From contig CAWBXZ010000005.1 of the NCBI GenBank assembly GCA_963792855.1, positions 248,001-312,000 on the forward strand: 64,000 nucleotides of DNA, in the 5' to 3' direction. Below, one piece after another: positions 56,701 to 64,000 of the stretch; within the stretch, counting starts at the first letter, position 1, and every line of letters starts with the position of its first letter. Source of the stretch: SG8-40 sp963792855. GTDB taxonomy: Bacteria; Pseudomonadota; Gammaproteobacteria; Burkholderiales; Eutrophovitaceae. The notes under the pieces were generated by a model. That model saw only the letters and a list, made by a program, of their open reading frames with translations. It made no database searches and was not told where the DNA came from. The position numbers and the translations under genes were made by a program.

Positions 56701-57392
56701 GTGCACCGGCGCAGGAAGTAGACGTGCCGACCGTGGTTACGGCAGTGATCGAAGCGGAGGTAACCGAGCTGCCTGAAGTTATCGTGGAGTCCGCGGCCGA
56801 AACGGAAATCGAGGAGACAGAAGCCGCAGTGACAACAGCGACGGTGCCGGAAGGAGAGTCCGCGTACATCGGCTACGAACCGGAGATCGTGTTGACGGAG
56901 GTAGCGCCTTCGGAACTCTTGAGCCTTCACAGTGAAGACGCTTCATCGGGTGAAGCCGATGCATGGACGGCCCAGAAGAAGCGGGCGATCGAGTGGCTGA
57001 CCTCGCAGGCACTGTTCCTGGACGGATTTAAGGAAAGCGACGGTGCGGGCATCGTTGCGAACGTTTCTTCTGGCCTGGCATCGTTTGGTGAGGATTTCTT
57101 TGAGGACGGAGACGATTCGGACGGCGTAAAGGAGACGATCGCTACCGCACTGCGATTTACGAGCGTTGCGTTGACGGTGGGAGCTCTGAGCTGGGCAATC
57201 CGCGCTGGCGGCTTGCTGACAAGCCTGTTGGTTGGAATGCCGATTTGGCGCGAGTTCGACCCTCTCCCGGTATTTGCGCAGGATGATGAGAAGAAGAAGG
57301 CCATCGAATCAGAAGAGCATGTTTCGGATGAGGAAGAAGCGGCCGCGTATCTGCTGGAAGCCGGCCGTTTCGACAAAGGGGTAAGTAAATGA
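47717..57392 (+). CDS. Giant LEPR-XLL/DUF4347 surface protein with LamG and tandem cadherin-like repeats (several frameshifts)
   Basis: About 3,220 residues after correction; GTG start with AAAGGGAG upstream. Order: LEPR-XLL motif (EALEPRILHSAD, residue 28); DUF4347 (about 80-248) with SHG near 139 and YGC near 181; two segments with EF-hand-like loops (DADADGMIDHI, DANMDGYINAV); a 306-base repeat array; DUF2341 (WWDADWLNRRQITF); two LamG domains; a cadherin-like repeat; two more 306-type units; a 414-base array; an acidic tail; and a membrane segment (SWAIRAGGLLTSLLVG) 60 residues from the end. Frame breaks at about 49372, 49525, 49755, 50241 and 51288 are one- or two-base indels, and the reading resumes in register each time. 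There are no RTX nonapeptides. Likely an anchored giant adhesin. Confidence 0.82.
49835..51057 (+). repeat. Four tandem 306-base coding repeats (102 residues each)
   Basis: Units begin at 49835, 50141, 50446 and 50752 and are nearly identical at the DNA level. Each encodes a cadherin-like module (ASDVDENVVANTAIGNF ... TTDQGGLFTEQTF). The second unit is one base short (305) because of a missing C near 50241. Confidence 0.92.
53711..54322 (+). repeat. Two further diverged copies of the 306-base repeat
   Basis: Same module as the upstream array, with the unit boundary at about 54017. The DNA differs at many third positions from the first array (for example GTGAAGTCAAGTTAC against ACCAAGGCCAGCTAC). 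This pair is older than, or has not been homogenised with, the first array. Confidence 0.85.
54737..56091 (+). repeat. 414-base coding repeats, 3.3 copies, apparently identical
   Basis: Units are spaced exactly 414 bases (54741, 55155, 55569, then a partial copy from 55983). Each encodes 138 residues, including ISDADDTEIAGATVTIAAG and STSEDPTATSTSRTIAW. I see no base differences between copies. The first copy begins in mid-module after a GGGGGG run, which suggests an abrupt or collapsed junction. Confidence 0.92.
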
Positions 57393-58936
57393 AGTTCGCG
57401 CACCGTCTGATACGGTTCTTGCCGAGGTTGGGTCCAGCCGAGCGGATCGGACTTGGGCTGACGTCAATTGTGATTGGTTGCTTCCTTGTACTGGATCTCG
57501 TGTTCAACGTGCTTCCGGACAATATGGAAATCGTGCGCAAGGAACGTGCGCTTCTGAGCCAGCATCTGGCCGTGCAGGCCGCCAATCTGGCCGATTCTGG
57601 AAAACATGACGCACTTTCCTCCGCAATGGAGGAGTGGGTGCGAGAGAATAGCCAACTGCTTTCCGTAGCAGTGCGCGGAACGGACGGGTTGCTCGTGGCA
57701 CAGTCTGGCAGCCATGACCAGTACTGGCGCACACCCGAGAACGGCAAGTCTACTTTGCAGCATGTGCTCGTGCCATTGTCGCAAGGCGAACAGCGTTGGG
57801 GAACCGTGGAACTCAGTTATACCCCGGCCGGGCCGTCAACACTATGGCAATGGCTTACCCAGCCGTGGATGCTGATCATTCTGGCGCTGGGGTTTGGTGG
57901 CTTTATTCTGTTCTCGCTCTATCTTCGTCGTGCCTTCGAGTATCTTGATCCGCAGTCCGTACTTCCCGAGCGGATACGGTCCGCATTCGACGCATTTAGC
58001 GAAGGCGTCATGGTTATCGATCCTGCCGGGCGCATTATTCTTGCGAACTCCGCGATCAGAAAGTGGCTTGGCAAGGACGGGTCGAACATTCATGGGCGTG
58101 CTGTGCGCAAGATCGACGCCCTGAACGCGGCCTTGCCGGTCCGGCCCGCCGATCATCCCTGGATGCGTGCGATGAAGCAGGGGTCGTCGGTAAAGGGCGA
58201 GTACATTGACCTCGAAGTGCAAGGCGGCGATATCCGGAAACTCTCGGTGAACTGCTCCCCGGTACTGGACCATGACAATGCGGTTCGGGGGTGTATCGCG
58301 ACTTTCGATGATATTACCGAGGTTCAACGGGTCAACGCACAGTTGCTCGAGGCGTTGGAGGAGTTGAAATTATCGCGGGAAGAAATCGAGAAGAGAAACA
58401 AGGCGCTGCAGCAAATGGCGATGCATGACGTCCTGACCGGCTGTCTGAACAGGCGCGCTTTCTTTGAAGCTGCGGTGCCCGCTTTTCAAAAAGCGCATGA
58501 CCAGAGACAATCCATTACCTGCATCATGATCGATATCGATCACTTCAAATCGTTCAATGACCATTTTGGTCACCAGGTCGGTGACGAGGTGTTGAAGGTC
58601 ACTGCGCAAATTCTCTCCGGCGGTGTGCGAAGTCACGACGTGTTGTGCCGTTACGGTGGTGAAGAATTTTGCATTGTCATGCCGCGCACCAGTGGCGAAG
58701 AGGCCGCGCGCGTTGCGGAGCAGCTGAGAGTGACCATCGAATCACGCGCAGCGAAGAACGTTCGAGGTCTTCGGGACGTCAACATTACGGCCAGTTTCGG
58801 TGTCTGCGAGTTTACGCAGCATAAGACTTGTGAGGATTTGATACGTGATGCCGACCAGGCACTGTACTTGGCGAAGGAAGAAGGCAGGAATCGCGTCAAA
58901 TTGCACAAGCCAGGCTTGCAGGCTGTAATGGCATAG
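57389..58936 (+). CDS. Membrane diguanylate cyclase coupled to the giant-protein gene
   Basis: 515 residues. The ATG at 57389 overlaps the stop codon of the giant gene as ATGA, so translation is coupled. Two membrane segments (about residues 22-45 and 160-180) enclose a periplasmic sensor part; a PAS domain follows (about 195-320, DAFSEGVMVIDPAGRI), then a helical linker and a GGDEF domain with CRYGGEEFCIVMP near residue 420. An intact inhibitory RxxD (RSHD) lies five residues before it. It should synthesise c-di-GMP with product feedback. It is the last gene of the cluster and converges on the SMP-30 gene 35 bases away. Confidence 0.92.
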   Translation: MKFAHRLIRFLPRLGPAERIGLGLTSIVIGCFLVLDLVFNVLPDNMEIVRKERALLSQHLAVQAANLADSGKHDALSSAMEEWVRENSQLLSVAVRGTDGLLVAQSGSHDQYWRTPENGKSTLQHVLVPLSQGEQRWGTVELSYTPAGPSTLWQWLTQPWMLIILALGFGGFILFSLYLRRAFEYLDPQSVLPERIRSAFDAFSEGVMVIDPAGRIILANSAIRKWLGKDGSNIHGRAVRKIDALNAALPVRPADHPWMRAMKQGSSVKGEYIDLEVQGGDIRKLSVNCSPVLDHDNAVRGCIATFDDITEVQRVNAQLLEALEELKLSREEIEKRNKALQQMAMHDVLTGCLNRRAFFEAAVPAFQKAHDQRQSITCIMIDIDHFKSFNDHFGHQVGDEVLKVTAQILSGGVRSHDVLCRYGGEEFCIVMPRTSGEEAARVAEQLRVTIESRAAKNVRGLRDVNITASFGVCEFTQHKTCEDLIRDADQALYLAKEEGRNRVKLHKPGLQAVMA

Positions 58937-58971
58937 GCGGGAAGCCGGGCTGTTTCTCGTTGGTCGTTGCG

Positions 58972-59889
58972 CTACTGATGCGAGTACATTGGTTTGCCGG
59001 GGATGTCCAGGCGCGCTTTCAGCAACGTGGCTGACCCTGATTCGGTAATGTAAAGTTCGTTGCGGTCGGTCGCGCCAAAAGCAATATTGGTGGTGTGAAG
59101 GCCGGCGCACGAATTGATCCGTTGGCGCGGTTCGCCTTTTGCGTCCATTACCCAAATCGCACCGAACCCGACATGTGCGACGAGTAACCCGCCCTGTTCG
59201 TCCAATGCGAGTCCATCGGGGCCACTGCCGCCGGTTAGCTGAACGTAATTCCCCACCTTGGTGACATCTCCATTGTGATTGAACGGTAGTCTCCAGACGC
59301 TATTGGCACGCGTAACAGCAACGTACAACGCCGTTTCGTCAAGGTTCATCACCAATCCGTTAGGGCTCGGCACGTTGTCAATCAGGCAGGTCAGTTTCCC
59401 GTCGTTGCTGAGCCGGAATACGCGTCCCGAGGGATCATGCAAACCGGTCAGACCCTGGTCGGTGAAATAGAGATCACCGTTTCGTGCGAAGAAGAGGTCG
59501 TTGACAGCCTTGAATCGCTCCAGGTTGGCGCGTTCAAGGTAGGGTGTGACCTTTCCGTTCACGGGGTCCAGACACATGATGCCGTTCTTGTAGTCAGCGA
59601 TGAATATGCGCCCGTCCTGGTGAATCTTCAGGCCATTCGGCCATCCGTCATAATCGGCGATGATGTTGAACTCGCCGTTTTCGCTGACGTTGTAAATCCG
59701 GCCGGTCACCACGTCTACGCAATAAAGCTTGCCTTCCCGGTCGAAGGACGGTCCTTCGAGCAGCGAGCGTGCCGGCATCCCCCGTGGTTGGCCTTTGATC
59801 CATTCGTTTGTTTCGCCCGGCTTGAGTTTCAACTCCTCGGGGAGTTGCGCGAACACGCTGGTCTCGATTTCTACAGGGGGTGCGAACAA
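58972..59889 (-). CDS. SMP-30/gluconolactonase/LRE family protein
   Basis: 305 residues, six-bladed beta-propeller. The start is TTG 59889 with AAGGA eight bases upstream. Recognisable blades include LEGPSFDREGKLYCVDV near residue 45 (Glu metal ligand), WPNGLKIHQDGRIFIADY near residue 83, KAVNDLFFARNGDLYFTD with the catalytic Asn, and GPDGLALDEQGGLLVAH with the Asp. Family enzymes hydrolyse lactones such as gluconolactone. No signal peptide is present. It faces the diguanylate cyclase gene and has no obvious partner. Confidence 0.88.
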   Translation of the reverse strand: MFAPPVEIETSVFAQLPEELKLKPGETNEWIKGQPRGMPARSLLEGPSFDREGKLYCVDVVTGRIYNVSENGEFNIIADYDGWPNGLKIHQDGRIFIADYKNGIMCLDPVNGKVTPYLERANLERFKAVNDLFFARNGDLYFTDQGLTGLHDPSGRVFRLSNDGKLTCLIDNVPSPNGLVMNLDETALYVAVTRANSVWRLPFNHNGDVTKVGNYVQLTGGSGPDGLALDEQGGLLVAHVGFGAIWVMDAKGEPRQRINSCAGLHTTNIAFGATDRNELYITESGSATLLKARLDIPGKPMYSHQ

Positions 59890-60009
59890 GATAGTGTCCT
59901 TGCAAGAGTGTGACGTCTTTTCTGGTTGAACACGGTGGCAGCGCCGGTTCGTTTCACGGTAAATCGTACGATGTTTGCACCCGGGGGAATGCCGTGGTCC
60001 GGAACCGCG

Positions 60010-60438
60010 TTATTGGTCTTCCTTGCACGGGTATGCTTCTCGTAAAGCACTCTCCAGCAGCAAACCTGCACCCCAGTCAAGGTTGTCGGGATGGTTTTCC
60101 AGATAACGGACAAAGAGGGCAACCAGTGCCGTGCGGTTGGCGTCCTTTGGCACGCAGAGATGCCCGAAAATGTTGTCGATGTTCTCGTCGCGGTGATGGA
60201 ACGCGTGCCATAGCTCGGCAGCGTGATGACCGGCCGCAAAGCCATCGATAAACCCGGTGCATACACCGCGCTCAAAGTCGCGCACTGAATCGTCGCTGGA
60301 AACCTTGCAGTACTTCAGCATCTCTGCGCCGGTGAAACTTCCTTTCAGATAGGCATCATCGGCGGCAACGGCAAATGATGTCATCAGTATTGCGACGAGG
60401 CACGCAGCAAACTGGATCAAACGCACTGGTCGGGCCAT
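60010..60438 (-). CDS. Rap1a/Tai-like exported immunity-type protein
   Basis: 142 residues. The signal peptide ends near SFAVAADD. The mature part has four conserved cysteines (LKYCKVSS, RGVCTGFIDGF, GHLCVPKD, EAYPCKED) and helices ALVALFVRYLENHPD that match the Rap1a/Tai immunity fold. Such proteins protect against type VI amidase effectors, although many orphan members exist. No effector or type VI gene is visible here. The gene stands alone. Confidence 0.75.
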   Translation of the reverse strand: MARPVRLIQFAACLVAILMTSFAVAADDAYLKGSFTGAEMLKYCKVSSDDSVRDFERGVCTGFIDGFAAGHHAAELWHAFHHRDENIDNIFGHLCVPKDANRTALVALFVRYLENHPDNLDWGAGLLLESALREAYPCKEDQ

Positions 60439-60583
60439 GAAAAACTCAATCCGTTAAATATGCCGGCGGCAGACAATGAGCGCATTGCTGAGCTTGTGCA
60501 GTCGTTGCGCGCACTGGTTCGTTCAAGCCCCTGGCGAAATACTGATGGCATCGGGTCTTCCCGTACAGTCAAGGCTGAGATGT

Positions 60584-61465
60584 TCATGCGTCCTCATTTT
60601 CAGCTTCCTGCGCCGTTGCGCGGTCACGCCTTGAGATGAAACGTCCGCCGCCAAGCTTGCCCTCACGATATCTGCTGACAAAAAAAGCGTAGGCGTCATC
60701 CCATTCCCGGGACCGCTCTGCACCGAAATGCCGTTCTGTTTCTTTTCCGAGGCTGCGGTACATGGTGAGCCGGTCTTCGAGCACGCGCTTCCATACCTCG
60801 CTCAAGTCATCGTGTTCGAGCAGTGTACATCCACTGTGCTTGAGCAATTTCGCGTAACCGCTCAGTGTTTCAAGATCGGGAAACGTCATCTCGCTGCGTA
60901 AACGCCGCATGTCTGCATTGCTGAGCTTGTCGGTGCGCAGAATATCGGTGAATGCGATGACACCTCCGGGTTTTACGACGCGCGCGCACTCCGCGATCAG
61001 GCGTGGCTTGTCTGGCACATGGCACCATGCTTCCTGGCCAATCACCGCGTCGAAGCGGTTGTCCGGGAAGGGCATCTCGAGGGCGTTGCCGTGGACAAAG
61101 TCAACCAGGTCCTCGAGACCAACCATCTCGGTGAGTTTTATTGCACTGCGATACCGGCTTTCTGTGAAGTCGATGCCGGTTACCTTGCAGCCGATGCGAT
61201 GTGCGAGATAGCGAGCCGGGCCGCCCATGCCGCTGCACACGTCGAGTACGTGGTGGTCCTTGCGGATGCCGGCCTTGGCCGCGAGCACGTCATTTGCCTG
61301 CAATCCACCGAAATGGTCCTGATCGTGATCCTTCAGGACTTCCTCGGTCAGTGACGTCATGTCAACCTGGCGCGCTTGCAGGGCGCGCAGGATCTGTTCC
61401 TCGTTTATCGGGTGTGTGTCGTAATAGGTGACGACGGTCGAGAGATGTTCCTTGTGTTCCGCCAT
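60584..61465 (-). CDS. SAM-dependent methyltransferase (sarcosine/dimethylglycine-methyltransferase-like)
   Basis: 293 residues. The SAM-binding motif I is VLDVCSGMGGPARYLAH near residue 72. Further class I motifs are GIDFTESRYRSA near residue 96, GNALEMPFPDNRFDAVI near residue 125 and RVVKPGGVIAFTD near residue 160. The methyl acceptor may be a small amine or a quinone-like compound. The start is ATG 61465, eight bases from the stop of the ThDP-enzyme gene upstream on the same strand, so the two form one operon. The C-terminus is arginine-rich. Confidence 0.87.
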   Translation of the reverse strand: MAEHKEHLSTVVTYYDTHPINEEQILRALQARQVDMTSLTEEVLKDHDQDHFGGLQANDVLAAKAGIRKDHHVLDVCSGMGGPARYLAHRIGCKVTGIDFTESRYRSAIKLTEMVGLEDLVDFVHGNALEMPFPDNRFDAVIGQEAWCHVPDKPRLIAECARVVKPGGVIAFTDILRTDKLSNADMRRLRSEMTFPDLETLSGYAKLLKHSGCTLLEHDDLSEVWKRVLEDRLTMYRSLGKETERHFGAERSREWDDAYAFFVSRYREGKLGGGRFISRRDRATAQEAENEDA

Positions 61466-61473
61466 GACAGGTC

Positions 61474-63156
61474 CTAGTTTCCGAAGCCGTTGGCGACACG
61501 CAGGTCGATCAGATTGGGCTGGCCGCTCGCAATGGCTTCGCGCAACACGTCAGGGAAGTCCTGTGGTGCGTCGACGTGCCGGGAATGTACGCCCAACGAA
61601 CCCGCGAGGGCGACGAAATCGATTTCCGGGTCTTCAATGTCCATTCCGACGAACCGGTCGGTGTTGCGAAACGAAACAAGCCTTTCCTTGAGAATGCGAT
61701 AACCCCGGTTGTTCGGGATCACGTAGGTAATCGGCAGCTTCAGGTGTGCCGCGGTCCATAGTGCCTGAATGCTGTACATGGCGCTGCCGTCTCCGACAAT
61801 GGCGACCACCGGCCTGTCTGGCAACGCGATTGAAATTCCAATAGCTCCCGACATCGCAAAACCGATACCGCCTGAAGCCAGCCCGTAGTAGCACTGGTGG
61901 TCATTAAGCCGCAAATAGTCGAGTAACTTGAAGGTCGAACTCAACCCCTCTTCGACTACGACGGCATTTCTTGGCACCGCCTCCGCGATTGTCATTACCA
62001 TGAACTGCGGATCAACAGGCATGGTATTCGCAAGCCTGGCCGTTTGTTCGACAAGTTGCGCGCGGCGTGTCTCCCAGTTGTGTTTCCCGATTTCTTCAAG
62101 CCGCGCTGCTGCGCTGCTGCGTTGCTGCGCTGTCATTTTCTTGCGCAACAAGGCGTTTAGCGCAATGAGGGTTTCGCGCACATTGGCCTTGACAGCGATT
62201 TCGGCCGGATAGTTTTTTCCAAGCTCCCAGTCACGTTCCGAAATCTGTACGATCGGCATCCCTTCCGGCAGCGGGTCAACCGGACTGTGCACGGACATTC
62301 TCAGTACGTCTGCGCCCAGGACAATCAGCAGGTCGTAGTCCTCGAGCCGTGCGCGAACCTGTTTCTGGTTTCGGTTGAGGGCGCCCAGAAAGGCCCGATG
62401 CCCGCTTCGGAAATGCGCCGCGTATGGCACCGTTTGCTGCACGACGGCTGCACCGAGGACATCGGCGAACTCGCCGGCTTCATCAAGCGCATTGCGGGTG
62501 GCGAGTTCATGTCCGGCAATGACGAGCGGGTTTTGTGACTCAAGCAAACGGTTGGCGAGTTTGTCGAGCGAGTGGCCGGCTGGCCGCACGTCAAAATCGA
62601 CGCGTGTCGGTTGGCCAAGATCGAGACAAGCCGTTGCATCCAGCACATCACCCGGCAGACTAAGGAACACCGGGCCAGTCGGGGGCGTGAGTGCCACCTT
62701 CGCAGCACGCCTGATGATGCGCGGCAGGTCCTCGACCCGGTTGCATTCGACGGCCCACTTGACCAGCGGTTGCGCGATCGGTACCAATGGGTCGTAGAGC
62801 AGCGGCTCTGTCAGTCCGTGCCCCTGCTCCTGCTGTCCAGCGGTCAGTAGTAATGGCGAGCCGTAGAACTTGGCGTTGTAGAGCGAGCCCATGGCATTGC
62901 CCAGACCAGGAGCGACATGGACGTTTGCCGCTGCCAGCCGGCCCGAGGCACGGGCATAGCCGTCCGCCATACCCACTGCGACACCTTCCTGCAGTCCCAG
63001 CACGTAGCGGACTCTGGATTGCGCGCCAATCGCTTCCATGATGGCGAGTTCGGTCGTCCCTGGATTTCCGAACAGAAAATCGACGCCTTCCGAGGCGAGC
63101 AAATCGACAAAAGCGGTATAGCCGGTCGTTGATGGTCTTGTTAGCGGCTGATCCAT
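61474..63156 (-). CDS. mdlC: Benzoylformate-decarboxylase-like ThDP enzyme
   Basis: 560 residues from ATG 63156; a longer frame goes up to 63294 without support. The three ThDP domains are visible: an N-terminal pyrimidine domain (FGNPGTTELAIMEAI and the catalytic Glu in GLQEGVAVG), a middle domain, and a C-terminal diphosphate domain with IVGDGSAMYSIQALW ending in NN. NVHVAPGLGNAMG keeps the His equivalent to BFD His70, and RSGHRAF supplies a second His. This fits benzoylformate decarboxylase (2-oxo acid to aldehyde) better than acetolactate synthase, although other 2-oxo acids are possible. The gene symbol is by similarity only. Confidence 0.75.
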   Translation of the reverse strand: MDQPLTRPSTTGYTAFVDLLASEGVDFLFGNPGTTELAIMEAIGAQSRVRYVLGLQEGVAVGMADGYARASGRLAAANVHVAPGLGNAMGSLYNAKFYGSPLLLTAGQQEQGHGLTEPLLYDPLVPIAQPLVKWAVECNRVEDLPRIIRRAAKVALTPPTGPVFLSLPGDVLDATACLDLGQPTRVDFDVRPAGHSLDKLANRLLESQNPLVIAGHELATRNALDEAGEFADVLGAAVVQQTVPYAAHFRSGHRAFLGALNRNQKQVRARLEDYDLLIVLGADVLRMSVHSPVDPLPEGMPIVQISERDWELGKNYPAEIAVKANVRETLIALNALLRKKMTAQQRSSAAARLEEIGKHNWETRRAQLVEQTARLANTMPVDPQFMVMTIAEAVPRNAVVVEEGLSSTFKLLDYLRLNDHQCYYGLASGGIGFAMSGAIGISIALPDRPVVAIVGDGSAMYSIQALWTAAHLKLPITYVIPNNRGYRILKERLVSFRNTDRFVGMDIEDPEIDFVALAGSLGVHSRHVDAPQDFPDVLREAIASGQPNLIDLRVANGFGN

Positions 63157-63472
63157 TTCTGGTTGACCCCAATGAGTGGTTGACTCCGATGTGTCCGTGC
63201 GCAGATGCGTGTCCGCCTGGACAACGCCTTGTGCTGATGTTAGCTGAGCCTGGCTTGCAGCGCCTCGGAGCCGTATGCGTGCGAGCGCAGACAACGTGAC
63301 CTGACCTGCCCGACTGCCGACACCGTGCCAAATCGGGACAGTCTACGCAAGCTCAAATACCACGGATGTAAGCGCCTACTATCGGCCTTTCGTTCCCGGA
63401 AGTTACAAACGCACGCAAATGGCCGGTATCCGCCTCCTTCACGGGTGTCTTCGGACGCGATCGCCCGATCGC
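63157..63472. other. 316-base intergenic region
   Basis: It lies between the histidine kinase end and the ThDP-enzyme start (both minus strand). If the latter starts at 63294 the gap is shorter. No gene or clear hairpin is visible. It probably holds the promoter of the ThDP-enzyme/methyltransferase operon. Confidence 0.4.
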
Positions 63473-64000
63473 TCAGTACGCGGGCAGCTGCAATTCGACC
63501 ATGGCGCCGCCGAGCGCGCTCTTGGCAATGCGCACTTTGCCGCCGTAGGCGTGCACGATCTCCCGTACGACAGACAGGCCGATGCCGTGTCCCGGAACCG
63601 ATTCGTCTGCGCGTGCGCCGCGGGCGAATACACGTGCGACGTCGTCCTCATTGATGCCCGGACCGTCGTCTTCGAAACGAAGCCACAGGTGACCATTCCC
63701 GCCGCTCGCAGAAATGCGTACCCTGCCGCGGCACCACTTGCAGGCATTGTCTACAAGGTTCCCAAGTACTTCCGTGAGATCGCCTTCGTCGCCTCGGAAG
63801 CGCAGGTCGTCGGCAATGTCCAGATCAACGTCCAGCAGCTTGTCCGAATACACTTTTTTCAACGCGGCCACGATGCGTTCCGTCGCGGGGTGCAGCGCAA
63901 CGGGTGTGCCGAGTGTTCCTCTCCCGGAGGCGGCAGCACGCTGCAGGTGGTAGCCAATGATGCGGTCCATTTGCTCAATCTGTTCCTCGATGGCTTGCGC
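63473..64000 (-). CDS. PhoQ-like sensor histidine kinase (C-terminal part, runs off the right edge)
   Basis: At least 176 residues in frame to the window edge. Visible parts are the end of the dimerisation helix (EEQIEQMDRIIGYHLQRAA) and the HATPase domain: N box GNLVDNACKWCR, G1 DDGPGI, F box ARGARADES and G2 GHGIGLSVVREIVHAYGG. The phospho-accepting His is outside the window. The MDRIIGYHLQRA segment and the RGARADE F box resemble PhoQ/PhoQ-like kinases of proteobacteria. A cognate response regulator would be expected just beyond the edge. Confidence 0.88.
   Translation of the reverse strand, partial: AQAIEEQIEQMDRIIGYHLQRAAASGRGTLGTPVALHPATERIVAALKKVYSDKLLDVDLDIADDLRFRGDEGDLTEVLGNLVDNACKWCRGRVRISASGGNGHLWLRFEDDGPGINEDDVARVFARGARADESVPGHGIGLSVVREIVHAYGGKVRIAKSALGGAMVELQLPAY

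Noticed and set aside
40751..57392. Classical type 1 secretion/RTX adhesin locus
   Set aside because: No ABC exporter with HlyB features, no TolC-like gene and no GGxGxDxUx nonapeptides. The giant protein ends in a membrane segment rather than a type 1 signal.

Overview
The window looks like a chromosomal segment of a GC-rich Gram-negative bacterium, most likely a proteobacterium. Supporting evidence is lipoprotein and Sec signal peptides, HlyD-type adaptors, a proteobacterial-type PepN, an EttA and several GGDEF/EAL proteins. I cannot place it to genus. There are no tRNAs, rRNAs, transposases, integrases or CRISPR arrays that I can support. At least ten single-base indels, several of them in homopolymers, break otherwise well-conserved reading frames. 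This looks more like sequence error than true gene decay, and I annotate those genes as whole loci.

Region 1-15 kb: the tail of an EAL phosphodiesterase, a ClpP-like lipoprotein and a frameshifted DUF1015 gene come first. A three-gene operon for a 2-oxoacid oxidoreductase follows (a GltD-like FAD/FeS subunit plus fused gamma-alpha and beta subunits), then a hemerythrin, a Crp/Fnr regulator, arsC, pepN and membrane proteins. Region 15-25 kb: a PAS-GGDEF-EAL protein; two adjacent diiron-type proteins that share an unusual arginine-rich tail; a GntR regulator with a visible operator in front of a PhyH dioxygenase and a SAF-domain dehydrogenase; and ettA.

Region 25-37 kb: three tandem exported DUF1353 paralogues that each carry a CxxxCH motif, then transport and catabolic genes (EamA, SDR, VOC, thioesterase, HpcH-type aldolase, RraA-like protein, class C beta-lactamase-fold hydrolase, TauD-type dioxygenase), with an MscS channel and a DUF465 protein among them. 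A large GAF-GGDEF-EAL protein (37.5-40.4 kb) closes this part.

Region 40.7-58.9 kb is the most notable. It is a colinear cluster encoding a GAF-containing HlyD-like adaptor, a PqqD-like/M50 site-2-protease/lipoyl fusion, a short SecA-like ATPase, a second exported HlyD-like adaptor, a giant (about 3,220 residues) LEPR-XLL/DUF4347 repeat protein with LamG and cadherin-like domains and a C-terminal membrane segment, and a membrane diguanylate cyclase whose start codon overlaps the giant gene's stop. I read this as a dedicated export, processing and c-di-GMP control system for one giant surface protein. It is not a type 1 secretion locus: no ABC exporter and no RTX repeats are present.

Region 59-64 kb (minus strand): an SMP-30 family protein, a Rap1a/Tai-like protein, a methyltransferase next to a benzoylformate-decarboxylase-like ThDP enzyme, and the C-terminal part of a PhoQ-like histidine kinase running off the window.
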